Shown one piece after another: positions 17,444-27,263 of a stretch of DNA of 64,000 bases. Under the pieces are notes generated by a model. The model worked only from the letters and a program-made list of their open reading frames with translations. It made no database searches and was not told where the DNA came from. The stretch comes from Butyricicoccus pullicaecorum (GTDB lineage Bacteria; Bacillota; Clostridia; Oscillospirales; Butyricicoccaceae), in assembly GCA_018366035.1 (NCBI GenBank), contig JAGZIW010000003.1:88666-152665 (forward strand), in the 5' to 3' direction. The position numbers and the translations under genes are program-made. The stretch's first letter is position 1; every line of letters begins with the position of its first letter.

Positions 17444-19435
17444 ATGCCGATTATTCAAGAACTATCCAGCCATCTTGCCGACTTGATTGCCGCCGGTGAG
17501 GTGGTGGAGCGCCCCGCCTCAGTTGTGAAGGAGCTTGTAGAAAACGCAATCGACGCGGGAGCAACACAGATCACCGTAGAAATCGAGCATGGCGGGATTT
17601 CATATCTGCGTATTGCGGATAATGGAATTGGTATGGCTCCAGAAGACGCACCCATCGCATTTCGCCGGCATGCAACCAGTAAACTACGCACAGAACAAGA
17701 TCTTGCTTCCATCGGAACCCTTGGATTTCGTGGAGAAGCACTTGCCGCCATTGCATCGGTCTCACGGATTGATCTATTTACAAAGCAGGCCGATATGCTT
17801 GCGGGCACACATATTCATTTGGAAGCTGGTACAATCACAGAACAAGATGATGCCGGTTGTCCGGAGGGGACAACGATCATTGTCCGCGACTTGTTTTTTA
17901 ACACCCCCGCACGAATGAAATTCCTGCGCAAAGACTTTACAGAGGCAGGCTATGTGGTTTCAGTTGTGCAGCATGCCGCCATGTCCCGTCCCGAAATTGC
18001 GTTTACTATGATTCGAGATGGCAGACAGATGTTTGCAACATCTGGAAAAGGGAAGCTGATCGCACCCGTGTTTTCCGTGTTCGGAAAAGAAATGACAGCA
18101 AATCTGATTGAGGTTCCCAAATTTTCAAGAGATGCGCTCACGGCATGGGGATATATTACAAAGCCACATGCCGGACGCCCCAATCGCTCCATGCAGCACT
18201 TCTTTGTAAACGGACGTTATATCAAGTCGCGTGTCATGCAGGCAGCCTTTGAGGAAGCCTATCGCAATCAAATCATCACTGGAAAATATCCGTCAGGTGC
18301 AATATTTCTAACAATTCCTTTACATCTTGTCGATGTTAATGTGCATCCGGCAAAAACAGAAGTCAAGTTCGCACAAGAAAAAGCAGTCTTTGACACCATC
18401 TATATCGCCTGCAAGAATGCTTTGGAGCAGAATGACAATATTCCGGAGATTCGGGCTTCTGACAGCAAAAAACCCGCTCGCGAGGATCATGTCAGCAGAG
18501 AGCAGCTCTCTGTCACAACTGCTTTGCAGGAGGCAGATGCGCAGCAGACGCCAACTGTATCTGTGTCACAAGAAAAGCCAGATACTGAAAAAACAGTCCC
18601 AGCAGCAAGCGGCATATCATCTAAAGAAGCCCCCAAACAGCGTTATCCTGTGGTAGATACCTATGAAATGTTGGGGCGTACCATCAAGATACATACCTTA
18701 CAGCAAACGGAAGGCGCGCCGGAATCCTCTATGAAGCTGCACCAGAGACAAATTAAAAAGCCATATATCGATGCAGATGATTTTGACGAGGAGCTTGGCT
18801 GGGATTATCTGCCGCAGGTTGCAGCCGCTGTCCCAGAAAAGAATACCGCTTCACAGGAGAACGAAATATCCAAAGCCCGCGTTTTAGGTGAAGCATTTCA
18901 CACCTATATTGTGGCAGAAGATGAAAAGGGGATCGTGCTTATTGACAAGCATGCTGCCCATGAACGCATGATTTTTAACCGGCTGCGCACACAAGCGGAA
19001 ATCCCACGGCAGGCACTTCTAACCCCTGTCATTGCTGAGGTGAATGCCGCGGAATATGCAGCACTGTCCGAACAGTTAGACGAAATCCGAAAAATCGGAT
19101 TTGCAATCGAATCCTTTGGACAAAACAGCTTTGCAATTCGTGAAATTCCTGCATATCTGGACTGTGCAGAGATTCCAGAAACCTTGTGTGAAATGGCAGA
19201 TAAACTGATGAGCAGCCGTGCACCGGTGCCCGACCGATTGGACGACCTGATTCATACGGTTGCCTGTAAATCCGCTATTAAGGCAGGTATGGATACCTCT
19301 CTTACAGAAATGCAGGATTTCTGTAACCGTGTGCTGGCAGATCCGGCAATTACAAGCTGTCCGCATGGCCGCCCTGTCACCGTGCGGCTCAGTCGGTATG
19401 AGCTTGATAAAATGTTTAAGCGGGTGAATCAATAA
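17444..19435 (+). CDS. mutL: DNA mismatch repair protein MutL
   Basis: This 663-residue GHKL ATPase couples MutS to strand incision. N-terminal motifs are ELVENAIDAGAT, DNGIGM and GFRGEALAAIASV, followed by FFNTPARMKF. The central linker (about residues 340-440) is polar and variable. The C-terminal endonuclease-type domain keeps DKHAAHERMIF, ACKSAIKAG and CPHGRPV, so nicking activity as in Bacillus MutL is likely; the first motif reads DKHA rather than the common DQHA. It ends one base before the miaA start codon. Confidence 0.97.
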   Translation: MPIIQELSSHLADLIAAGEVVERPASVVKELVENAIDAGATQITVEIEHGGISYLRIADNGIGMAPEDAPIAFRRHATSKLRTEQDLASIGTLGFRGEALAAIASVSRIDLFTKQADMLAGTHIHLEAGTITEQDDAGCPEGTTIIVRDLFFNTPARMKFLRKDFTEAGYVVSVVQHAAMSRPEIAFTMIRDGRQMFATSGKGKLIAPVFSVFGKEMTANLIEVPKFSRDALTAWGYITKPHAGRPNRSMQHFFVNGRYIKSRVMQAAFEEAYRNQIITGKYPSGAIFLTIPLHLVDVNVHPAKTEVKFAQEKAVFDTIYIACKNALEQNDNIPEIRASDSKKPAREDHVSREQLSVTTALQEADAQQTPTVSVSQEKPDTEKTVPAASGISSKEAPKQRYPVVDTYEMLGRTIKIHTLQQTEGAPESSMKLHQRQIKKPYIDADDFDEELGWDYLPQVAAAVPEKNTASQENEISKARVLGEAFHTYIVAEDEKGIVLIDKHAAHERMIFNRLRTQAEIPRQALLTPVIAEVNAAEYAALSEQLDEIRKIGFAIESFGQNSFAIREIPAYLDCAEIPETLCEMADKLMSSRAPVPDRLDDLIHTVACKSAIKAGMDTSLTEMQDFCNRVLADPAITSCPHGRPVTVRLSRYELDKMFKRVNQ

Positions 19436-19436
19436 T

Positions 19437-20375
19437 ATGAAAAACCTCATCTGTATTACAGGCCCTACTGCCAGCGGAAAAACCGCACTTTCCATTGCAC
19501 TTGCACAGAGACTTCACACAGAAATCATATCTTCGGATTCCATGCAAATTTATCGGGGCATGGATATCGGAACGGCAAAGCCAACGGCAGCCGAGCAAAA
19601 AGGTGTTCCGCACCACATGATCGATATTATAGATCCCAGCGAACTATTTTCGGTTGCACGCTATACCGCACTTGCAGATGCCTGTGCACAAACACTTTTG
19701 TCTGCCGGTAAAATTCCGATTGTTGTCGGAGGAACCGGTCTATATCTCGATGCACTGATTGCGGGCAATGCCTTTACCGGAGATGAAACCGATCATCGGA
19801 TTCGGCAGAAATATGAAAAAATGGCAGATGAACAGGGAAATCTTGCGGTACATGCCTGCCTTGCCGCAGTCGACCCGCAGGCAGCGGAGCGACTGCACCC
19901 CAATAACCGGAAACGGGTCATTCGTGCGCTCGAAGTATTTGAGCAGACTGGTATGACACTCGATGCGTGGAATATGAAGAATAAGCCTGCCGTACCCAAA
20001 TATGACGCTGTTAAAATTGGTCTTTGTCCCACAGAGCGAGAAACCCTCTATCAGCGCATTAACCAGCGAGTCGATCAGATGATGGAAGACGGACTGTTAG
20101 CGGAAGCACAGCGGTTATGGGAATCCGGTCAGTTGACAGGAACCGCTGCACAGGCAATCGGATACAAAGAACTTGTGGATTTTTTGGAAGGGAAGTGTTC
20201 TCTGGAGGATTGTGTGGAAACATTGAAATGCCGAACCCGAAATTACGCCAAAAGACAGCTGACATGGTTGAGACGTGACCCAACTGTACACTGGATCACA
20301 TACGACGCACATTCGGATTTTGCCGAAGTGCTTCAGCGTTCGACAGATTATCTTGCAGAGCAGGGTATACAATAA
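19437..20375 (+). CDS. miaA: tRNA dimethylallyltransferase MiaA
   Basis: MiaA prenylates A37 of UNN-reading tRNAs, giving the substrate for MiaB. The 312-residue protein has the P-loop GPTASGKTALS at residues 8-18, the SSDSMQIYRGMDIGTAKP motif, HHMIDIIDP, GGTGLYLDALI and the C-terminal RNYAKRQLTWLRRD. The ATG follows the mutL stop after one base, implying translational coupling. The mutL-miaA-hfq order is conserved in many bacteria. Confidence 0.97.
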   Translation: MKNLICITGPTASGKTALSIALAQRLHTEIISSDSMQIYRGMDIGTAKPTAAEQKGVPHHMIDIIDPSELFSVARYTALADACAQTLLSAGKIPIVVGGTGLYLDALIAGNAFTGDETDHRIRQKYEKMADEQGNLAVHACLAAVDPQAAERLHPNNRKRVIRALEVFEQTGMTLDAWNMKNKPAVPKYDAVKIGLCPTERETLYQRINQRVDQMMEDGLLAEAQRLWESGQLTGTAAQAIGYKELVDFLEGKCSLEDCVETLKCRTRNYAKRQLTWLRRDPTVHWITYDAHSDFAEVLQRSTDYLAEQGIQ

Positions 20376-20410
20376 ATCCAGAATTTTACAAATAGATGGA
20401 GGGTATTCTT

Positions 20411-20659
20411 GTGAAAAACGATATCAATTTACAGGACGCATTTTTGAATGTAGTGCGTCAGCAGGGTCAGGTGATCACTGTTATTTTGATGAATGGTTAT
20501 CAAATGCGCGGCGTCATTCGTGGATTTGACAGCTTTATTGTCATGCTGGAAAGCGATGGCAGACAGCAAATGATTTATAAACATGCGATTTCGACTATGA
20601 TCCCAACACAGAGGGTCGAGTTTTATACCCGACGGGAGGAACGCATGGCAGGCGAATAA
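20411..20659 (+). CDS. hfq: RNA chaperone Hfq
   Basis: Hfq is the hexameric Sm-like protein that binds small RNAs and A-rich or U-rich tails. The 82-residue product has Sm1 (ITVILMNGYQMRGVIRGFDSFIVML) and Sm2 (QMIYKHAISTMIP), with the YKHA signature of bacterial Hfq. GTG 20411 is preferred because TGGAGGG ends seven bases earlier; the in-frame ATG at 20396 overlaps that ribosome site. It lies just after miaA. Confidence 0.95.
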   Translation: MKNDINLQDAFLNVVRQQGQVITVILMNGYQMRGVIRGFDSFIVMLESDGRQQMIYKHAISTMIPTQRVEFYTRREERMAGE

Positions 20660-20669
20660 GGAGACCTTC

Positions 20670-21908
20670 ATGTTCCAAAAAAAGCAAATCCGGAAATATA
20701 TTACACCCCAGCGTGTCCTAATTTCCGGTATTATCGTCATGAGCAGTATTTACCTTGTGGTGCAGTCAGTCAAAGCAATGTCTATGGGGGTTGTATCAAC
20801 CCCCGCCGATTATGTCACAATAGATGACTCGATTCCAGCAGAGGGTTGGTTTGTACGCAGCGAAACCGTAACAGAAGGCACCTCCAGCAGCACGGTCAAG
20901 CATATTGTGAGCAATGGCGAAAAAGTACAGGCACAGTCAGCACTTGCTGTCGTATATGCTGATGAAACCATCATGGACGCAAGCCGACGGCTGGAGGAAA
21001 TCAATGCAGAGCTGGAACTGTTAAATACTGCGCTGCAATCTGCGGGAAATTACACAAACGACAACACAAAAACAGAGCAGCAGATGATTGTTCAGATGCA
21101 GAATCTATCTGCTCTGGTAGATGACGGCATGCCAACAGGAGCCGCAGACACAGCCACACAGATTCGAAAGTTATCACTGCGACGCAATGCCTCAGACCTC
21201 AATATCGGAGAATTACGCTCACAAATCGTTGCACTGGAAAATGAGAAAAACGGGCTGATCGGCAGAGTATCCGGAAAAAGTACAACCATCAGTGCACCTG
21301 CTTCCGGATATTTTTCGGAGGTTGTAGACGGATATGAGACGATCTTAACTCCTGAAAAGTTACAATCCATGACACCAGAAGCTTTTCGTACCCTGACCCA
21401 GCAAAAGGTCAGTCCACCTGATGGAAAGCTTGGCAAGATCATGAATGGGTTCCAGTGGGAATTCGCTGCGATACTGGACAAGACCTCTGCTGAGCGGCTC
21501 AAAGTCGGACAAGATGTAACGCTCAAATTTTCACAGATTTCTGCAAACGTGGCAGCAAAGGTTGAGTCTATTACACCAGACGCAGAAAACAAAGAGGCTC
21601 TGGTTGTATTCTCCAGTACCACGGTCAACGGAGAGCTTGTCTCTATCCGTCAGCAAAAGGTAGATATTGTATTTGCCAGTTATACTGGACTAAAGGTTCC
21701 GGTCTCTGCAATCACCATGAACGAAAAATCGCAGATCGGCGTCTATATCCTAACCGGAAATACGGTGCGGTTCAAAAATATCACCCCAATTTATAAAGGT
21801 TCCGAATATTACATTGTGGAAAAAGGTATGACAAATTCCGATCTGGTGATCGGTGATGCAATCATCACACAGGCGACCGGATTAAGTGATTTGAAGGTGA
21901 TGAAATAA
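20670..21908 (+). CDS. HlyD-like membrane-anchored periplasmic-adaptor-type protein
   Basis: The 412-residue protein has one N-terminal membrane span (VLISGIIVMSSIYLVVQSVKA, about residues 16-36), then a lipoyl/barrel-sandwich-type region split by a helical hairpin (about residues 100-195, rich in E, L and Q). It resembles HlyD/MacA family adaptors, but no transporter is nearby. In related Clostridia a gene of this type sits between hfq and yggS-sepF, so a role in envelope or division is possible but unproven. It overlaps the next start codon by one base (stop TAATG). Confidence 0.75.
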   Translation: MFQKKQIRKYITPQRVLISGIIVMSSIYLVVQSVKAMSMGVVSTPADYVTIDDSIPAEGWFVRSETVTEGTSSSTVKHIVSNGEKVQAQSALAVVYADETIMDASRRLEEINAELELLNTALQSAGNYTNDNTKTEQQMIVQMQNLSALVDDGMPTGAADTATQIRKLSLRRNASDLNIGELRSQIVALENEKNGLIGRVSGKSTTISAPASGYFSEVVDGYETILTPEKLQSMTPEAFRTLTQQKVSPPDGKLGKIMNGFQWEFAAILDKTSAERLKVGQDVTLKFSQISANVAAKVESITPDAENKEALVVFSSTTVNGELVSIRQQKVDIVFASYTGLKVPVSAITMNEKSQIGVYILTGNTVRFKNITPIYKGSEYYIVEKGMTNSDLVIGDAIITQATGLSDLKVMK

Positions 21909-22651
21909 TGATAGAGACAGAATACAAAGTGCTTGTGGAACGTCTGCAATCGGTAAAATCAAGAATTGCAGACGCCGCACAGAAGGCAGGGCGGGATCCG
22001 TCAGAAATCTTGCTCGTTGCGGCAACCAAAATGAATGATGCAGAACGTGTGCAGGCTGCAATCCGGCTGGGACTGACTGCCTGCGGAGAAAATCGTGTGC
22101 AGGAACTGCTGGAAAAATATGACAGGCATGCCTATGATGGTGCGGATCTTCACTTCATCGGAACGCTGCAAACAAACAAGGTAAAATACCTCATTGGAAA
22201 GGTATCTCTCATTCAATCTGTCGGGTCAATTAAGCTCGCAGAATGTATTGCAAAAGAGGCAAAAAAACATGAAATCTGCCAAAATATCCTGCTGGAAGTT
22301 AATATTGGACACGAACAGGCAAAAAGCGGATTTCTTCCGGAGGCGCTTTCTGAGGCGTTGGAAATACTTCCGAAATTGCCGAATATCCACATCTGCGGTC
22401 TGATGGCAATCCCGCCAATTTCGACGAAGCAGGGGGAAAGCCACAGGTATTTTGCAGAAATGCAACAACTATTTGTTGACATATCCACAAAAAAATACGA
22501 TAATGTATCTATGGACTATTTGTCTATGGGTATGACAGCTGACTTTGAACAGGCCATTGCTTGTGGTGCAAACATTGTGCGTGTCGGCACTGGTATCTTT
22601 GGCCGTCGTCCATATGCACAAACCAATGTGGTTATGGGCAACCTAGAATAA
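21908..22651 (+). CDS. YggS-family PLP homeostasis protein
   Basis: This 247-residue protein of the alanine-racemase fold family binds pyridoxal phosphate and buffers vitamin B6. Visible motifs are ILLVAATKMNDAERVQAAI (PLP lysine in ATK), CGENRVQELLEKY, HFIGTLQTNKVKYL and the C-terminal LSMGMTADFEQAIACGANIVRVGTGIFG. Note ATKMN where most homologs have ATKxx. It is the usual first partner of sepF in Gram-positives, here 41 bases upstream of it. Confidence 0.95.
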   Translation: MIETEYKVLVERLQSVKSRIADAAQKAGRDPSEILLVAATKMNDAERVQAAIRLGLTACGENRVQELLEKYDRHAYDGADLHFIGTLQTNKVKYLIGKVSLIQSVGSIKLAECIAKEAKKHEICQNILLEVNIGHEQAKSGFLPEALSEALEILPKLPNIHICGLMAIPPISTKQGESHRYFAEMQQLFVDISTKKYDNVSMDYLSMGMTADFEQAIACGANIVRVGTGIFGRRPYAQTNVVMGNLE

Positions 22652-22692
22652 GAAAAATTATTAAGTTTATCCACACAAAGGAGTTTTGGAAT

Positions 22693-23154
22693 ATGGCATC
22701 GATCAAAGGTTTTCTCGACTGGGTAAAGGGCGAGGACATGGAAGAGGATTTCGATGATTTCGCACCGGTACAGCGGGAAGAGGATCTGGAAGACGCTTCG
22801 CCAGCACGAAACACTTACACACAAACAGCTTCCTCGGATGCCAGCCGTAAGGGAAATGTTGTAAACATTAACGCAACGGCTCAGCTGGCTGTCGTTCTGG
22901 TCAAGCCTGACCGCTTTGAAAATGCAGCCGAAATTGCAGATCATCTCAAAGAAAAGCGTACTGTCGTCTTGAATCTCGAACAGACCAATAAAGATGTTGC
23001 GCGGCGCCTTGTTGACTTTCTCAGCGGCGTAGCGTATGCACAGGAAGGAAAAATCAAAAAAGTTGCAAACAGCACTTTCATTATCACCCCATACAATGTA
23101 GACATTCTTGGGGATCTCATTGATGAGCTGGAAAGCAACGGACTTTATATTTGA
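22693..23154 (+). CDS. sepF: Cell division protein SepF
   Basis: SepF tethers and aligns FtsZ filaments at the division site. The 153-residue protein has the N-terminal membrane-targeting helix MASIKGFLDWVKG, an acidic linker, and the C-terminal SepF domain (AVVLVKPDRFENAAEIADHLKEKRTVVLNLE, and RRLVDFLSGVAYAQEGKIKKVANSTFIITP). AAAGGAG lies ten bases before ATG 22693; the upstream part of the frame is not homologous. Confidence 0.96.
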   Translation: MASIKGFLDWVKGEDMEEDFDDFAPVQREEDLEDASPARNTYTQTASSDASRKGNVVNINATAQLAVVLVKPDRFENAAEIADHLKEKRTVVLNLEQTNKDVARRLVDFLSGVAYAQEGKIKKVANSTFIITPYNVDILGDLIDELESNGLYI

Positions 23155-23167
23155 TTGAAGGATTAGC

Positions 23168-23440
23168 GTGTTTTCTTATTATTTTATTTATTTAGTCGCC
23201 CAGCTTATCCGACTGTTACAGTTCTTTATGCTGGCTCGTGCGATTTTTTCATGGTTTCCACAGGCGCGCGGCAGTAAAATTGGCGAGCTGCTTTATCTTG
23301 CAACCGAGCCCATTATCATGCCATTTCGTGCGCTGCTCGATCGCATAGGTGCGTTTCGCGGCTTTATGCTGGATATTCCCTTCCTTTGTGCCTTTTTGGC
23401 ACTGACAATCGTGGAGAGTATCCTATACAGTCTGGTATAA
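23168..23440 (+). CDS. YggT-family membrane protein
   Basis: This 90-residue protein has two membrane helices with the family features LIRLLQFFMLARAIFSWFP and PIIMPFRALLDRIGAF. YggT proteins accompany sepF and divIVA in Gram-positives and are linked to division or osmotic tolerance. GTG 23168 follows the weak site GAAGGA, and no better start is visible. Confidence 0.88.
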   Translation: MFSYYFIYLVAQLIRLLQFFMLARAIFSWFPQARGSKIGELLYLATEPIIMPFRALLDRIGAFRGFMLDIPFLCAFLALTIVESILYSLV

Positions 23441-23451
23441 CAGCGTGCGGC

Positions 23452-23475
23452 GGCCGGAGAGACTCCGGCCATTTT
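23452..23475 (+). terminator. Hairpin after yggT
   Basis: GGCCGGAG pairs perfectly with CTCCGGCC (loop AGA), followed by ATTTTGCC. The short T tract suggests partial termination before divIVA. Confidence 0.6.
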
Positions 23476-23524
23476 GCCTTGCAGGAAAAGAGAATCACTT
23501 CATTTATTTCGGAGGATAAAAACT

Positions 23525-24328
23525 ATGCTGACGGTTCAGGAAATTCAGGCATTGACCTTTGAAAAGGCAATGTTCAACGGATATGATCCAAAGTCGGTGG
23601 ACGAAGTCATCGAACAGATTACCGAGGATTATGCCGCAATGCAGAAGGAAAATGCTGCACTGAAAGCGAAAATGAAGGTGCTTGTTGACAAAATCGATGA
23701 GTATCGTTCGGTAGAAGACGGTATGCGCCGCGCGCTTGTCTCTGCACAGGGAATTGCGCAGGAGACACTTGATAAAGCCAAACTTGAATCTCAACAAATT
23801 ATAGATGAGGCGAAGGTCAAGTATGAAATGCGTGTCAAGGAGTTGAAAGCCGAGATTGCAGCTGAGGAGCAGCGTTTAGAACTTGCCAAGAAAAACAATG
23901 CAGATTTTCTGAGCAAGATGACAGCGGTCTACGACGCGCAAAAAAAGATTTTGGTCAAGCTTGCAGCAGCCCCAGAACTGCAGCCAACTGAGCCGAGTGA
24001 GGAAGACTATACCGAAATGTCGATTCCGCCTTTGCCAACAGACATGCAGGAAACTGCTACGCCGCAGACAGCCGGACAGGCAGATGACAAGCTGCCGCAT
24101 GTTCCCCGCAACGAGGAACTTCCCGCAGATGCGAAACAGTATGTAGAGGCGCAGAAGGAAAAGAAATTTACCATTTCGGAAATCAACCTTGCCTCCAGCA
24201 AACAACAGCAGGCACAGCAGCAGCAAGCACTCGCAACGGATACCCAGCGCCTGCATGAGCAGGCAACGGCACGGTTCGATTTTGGCGAATTAAAATTCGG
24301 TGCAGACTACAAGCCCGAAAATGATTGA
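23525..24328 (+). CDS. DivIVA-domain protein
   Basis: This 267-residue coiled-coil protein starts with a DivIVA lipid-binding segment (MLTVQEIQALTFEKAMFNGYDPKSVDEVIEQI), then a long coiled coil (about residues 40-145). A disordered Pro/Gln-rich C-terminal part follows, with a Q/A run near residue 230. DivIVA marks negatively curved membrane at poles and septa. CGGAGGA precedes ATG 23525; the frame is open upstream but lacks homology. It fits the sepF-yggT-divIVA block. Confidence 0.92.
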   Translation: MLTVQEIQALTFEKAMFNGYDPKSVDEVIEQITEDYAAMQKENAALKAKMKVLVDKIDEYRSVEDGMRRALVSAQGIAQETLDKAKLESQQIIDEAKVKYEMRVKELKAEIAAEEQRLELAKKNNADFLSKMTAVYDAQKKILVKLAAAPELQPTEPSEEDYTEMSIPPLPTDMQETATPQTAGQADDKLPHVPRNEELPADAKQYVEAQKEKKFTISEINLASSKQQQAQQQQALATDTQRLHEQATARFDFGELKFGADYKPEND

Positions 24329-24403
24329 CCTATGATGGAACTCCATTCCGGTTCGCAAAAAACCGATAAAGAGAGATAGAAACGAAAGGACGGAAACGGT
24401 ACA

Positions 24404-27202
24404 ATGCCGCAGGATTATAACGCAACAATCAATCTACCGAAAACAGATTTCCCAATGCGCGGAAACTTGCCCAAGAGAGAGCCGGATTTTCTAGCCGGCT
24501 GGGAGCAGGACAGCAATGCACTTTATCATGCAATGATGAACAAAAATAAGGACAAGCCCCTTTTCATTCTGCATGATGGCCCTCCATATGCAAATGGCAA
24601 TTTGCACATGGGACATGCCCTCAATAAGGTGCTGAAGGACTTCATTATCCGCTATAAAAACATGGCTGGCTTCTGTGCCCCTTATATCCCGGGCTGGGAT
24701 ACGCATGGTCTGCCAATTGAGCGTCAGGCAATTCAGGCGTATGGCATGGATCGGGATAAGGTTTCTGTGTCCGAATTCCGTCACAAATGTGAAGAGTTTG
24801 CCCGTCAGCATGTCGATACACAGCGCGAACAATTTAAGCGCTTGGGCGTTGTAGGTGACTGGGAGCGTCCTTATCTTACGCTAACCCATGATTTCGAAGC
24901 AAAACAAATCGAAATCTTTGGAGAAATGGCAAAAAAAGGTTATATCTACAAGGGACTGAAGCCTGTTTACTGGTGCCCACATGATGAAACTGCGTTGGCT
25001 GAGGCAGAAATTGAGTACCAAGATGAGCCTTGCTCGTCCATCTATGTAAAGTTTGCTGTCACCGATGACAAGGGTGTGATCACCAAGGCAATCGGTACAA
25101 CAGAAAATGTATATTTCGTGATTTGGACAACCACAACATGGACGCTGCCCGGCAACCTTGCAATTTCTGTCAACCCATTCTTTGAATATGACTTTGTTCG
25201 CGTGCCAAATGGTGAAATCTATGTACTGGCTAAGGAGCTTGTAAAAAGCGTTATGGACGCTGCCGGCATTGACTCATGGGAGGTTCTGACAACCCTTCTT
25301 GGCTCCGATCTTGAAATGATGAAGACACAGCACCCGCTTATGGATCGGGAATCTCTTGTGATTACCGGCGAGCATGTTACGCTGGACGCTGGTACTGGCT
25401 GTGTGCATACCGCCCCCGGCTTCGGTGCAGATGACTTTATCGTTTGCCAGAAGTACGATATCCCGATTATTGTACCGGTAGACGGAAAGGGCATGGCAAC
25501 TGAAGATGCCGGCAAATATGCTGGTATGTACTACGAAAAAACTACACCCATTATTCTTGATGATCTGCGTGCATGCAATGCACTCCTTGCTATGGAAGAC
25601 ATTGTGCATAGCTATCCGCACTGCTGGCGCTGCAAAAATCCAATCATCTTCCGTGCAACCGAGCAATGGTTCTGCTCCGTAGATGCACTCAAGGAAGATG
25701 CTGTTAAGGCTTGCCGTGAAATCAACTGGATTCCCGGCTGGGGTGAGGAACGCATGACCTCCATGATTATGGAGCGTTCTGACTGGTGTATTTCCCGTCA
25801 GCGTATTTGGGGTGTTCCAATTCCGATCTTCTTCTGTAAGGATTGCGGAAAGCCGCTCATCAATGAAAAGACAATCAAGCTGGTTGCAGACTTGTTCCGT
25901 GAGAAGGGGTCGAATGCATGGTTTGATATGGACGCGAGTGAGATCCTTACAGACGATATGCAGTGTGAATGTGGCTGTCACTCCTTTGACAAGGAAACCG
26001 ACACCATGGACGTTTGGTTCGATTCTGGTTCCAGCTGGGCTGCCGTAATCGATGCACGTGAGGAGCAGCCGATTCCGGTTGACGTCTATTTGGAGGGCAA
26101 CGATCAGTACCGCGGCTGGTTCCAGTCCTCTATGTTAACTGCCATTGCAACCAAGGGGATCGCTCCTTATAAAACCGTTATCACACATGGCATGATCGTA
26201 GACGAGGAGCGCCAGAAGATGTCCAAGTCTCTGGGTAACGGCATCAGCCCGCAAGAGCTGCTCAAGGACTATGGTGCAGATATTCTGCGTTTGTGGGTTT
26301 CCTCCGCAGATTATCGTCAGGATATGCGTATTTCCAAGGAAATGTTTAAGCATCTCTCGCAGAATTACCTGAAAATTCGCAATACAGCACGCTATATTCT
26401 GGGCAATCTGGACGGCTTTGATCCGGCAGCCGATATGGTAGCTTACGATCAGCTGTGTGAATTTGACCGCTGGGCACTGATGAAGCGCAATGAACTGGTG
26501 CAAAAGGTAATCAATGGATATGACAACTACGAGTTCCATGTCGTACTGCACGCAATTCATAATTTCTGTGTTGTAGACATGTCCAATTTCTATTTAGATG
26601 TCATCAAGGATCGCCTGTACTGTGAAGATAAGGCAAGTCTGCTGCGCCGTTCGGCTCAGACTGTTATGTACGAAATTCTAGATGCATTGGTACGCATGAT
26701 TTCTCCAATCCTATGCTTTACCGCAGATGAGATTTGGAAGGCAATGCCGCACCGTGAGGGTGATGACCCGACAAATGTTGCACTCAATACCATGCCGGAG
26801 GTCAATCCTACTTGGGCATTTGATGACGCTGCAACAGAAAAGTGGAACAAGCTTTCTGCACTCCATGACGATGTCAACAAGGCTATGGAAGAGCCGCGTA
26901 AAAATAAGGTAATCGGCAAACCGCTTGAGGCATGGGTCACCGTATACGCTGAAGGCGAAATTGCAGAATTCCTGCGTTCGATTCCAGCCGATGAGTTGGC
27001 TGCACTCTGTATTGTCTCCAAACTCCGTGTAATTGAGGGAGCAGGAGAGGGAATGTCCGGTGAAAATTTAGAGGGCATCAAAATCGCTGTCGAACGCGCT
27101 TCTGGTGATAAGTGTGAACGCTGCTGGATGTATGTCGATTCCATCGGTCAAAACAGCAAGCACCCAACCCTGTGTGCACGTTGTGCCGAAGTTGTTGGAT
27201 AA
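24404..27202 (+). CDS. ileS: Isoleucyl-tRNA synthetase
   Basis: The class I synthetase charges tRNA-Ile and edits valine. The 932-residue protein has HMGH (HIGH motif, residues about 68-71) in PPYANGNLHMGHALNK, the editing-domain motifs TTTTWTLPGN and GTGCVHTAPGFG, KMSKS near residue 605 and a C-terminal zinc finger (CERCWMY with CARC). The 75-base gap upstream holds no T-box leader, unlike many Clostridial ileS genes. An AAAGGACGG-like site precedes the ATG. Confidence 0.98.
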   Translation: MPQDYNATINLPKTDFPMRGNLPKREPDFLAGWEQDSNALYHAMMNKNKDKPLFILHDGPPYANGNLHMGHALNKVLKDFIIRYKNMAGFCAPYIPGWDTHGLPIERQAIQAYGMDRDKVSVSEFRHKCEEFARQHVDTQREQFKRLGVVGDWERPYLTLTHDFEAKQIEIFGEMAKKGYIYKGLKPVYWCPHDETALAEAEIEYQDEPCSSIYVKFAVTDDKGVITKAIGTTENVYFVIWTTTTWTLPGNLAISVNPFFEYDFVRVPNGEIYVLAKELVKSVMDAAGIDSWEVLTTLLGSDLEMMKTQHPLMDRESLVITGEHVTLDAGTGCVHTAPGFGADDFIVCQKYDIPIIVPVDGKGMATEDAGKYAGMYYEKTTPIILDDLRACNALLAMEDIVHSYPHCWRCKNPIIFRATEQWFCSVDALKEDAVKACREINWIPGWGEERMTSMIMERSDWCISRQRIWGVPIPIFFCKDCGKPLINEKTIKLVADLFREKGSNAWFDMDASEILTDDMQCECGCHSFDKETDTMDVWFDSGSSWAAVIDAREEQPIPVDVYLEGNDQYRGWFQSSMLTAIATKGIAPYKTVITHGMIVDEERQKMSKSLGNGISPQELLKDYGADILRLWVSSADYRQDMRISKEMFKHLSQNYLKIRNTARYILGNLDGFDPAADMVAYDQLCEFDRWALMKRNELVQKVINGYDNYEFHVVLHAIHNFCVVDMSNFYLDVIKDRLYCEDKASLLRRSAQTVMYEILDALVRMISPILCFTADEIWKAMPHREGDDPTNVALNTMPEVNPTWAFDDAATEKWNKLSALHDDVNKAMEEPRKNKVIGKPLEAWVTVYAEGEIAEFLRSIPADELAALCIVSKLRVIEGAGEGMSGENLEGIKIAVERASGDKCERCWMYVDSIGQNSKHPTLCARCAEVVG

Positions 27203-27222
27203 CCAAAAAATAATTGTAAGGA

Positions 27223-27252
27223 AAGGCAGGCAGCTAATGCCTGCCTTTTTTG
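27223..27252 (+). terminator. Terminator between ileS and lspA
   Basis: A perfect 10-bp stem (AAGGCAGGCA with TGCCTGCCTT, loop GCTAA) runs into six T. The lspA ribosome site GAAGGAG follows at once. Confidence 0.9.
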
Positions 27253-27263
27253 AAGGAGCTTTT

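Noticed and set aside
24329..24403. T-box leader before ileS
   Set aside because: The gap is only 75 bases and has neither the T-box core nor a terminator/antiterminator pair.
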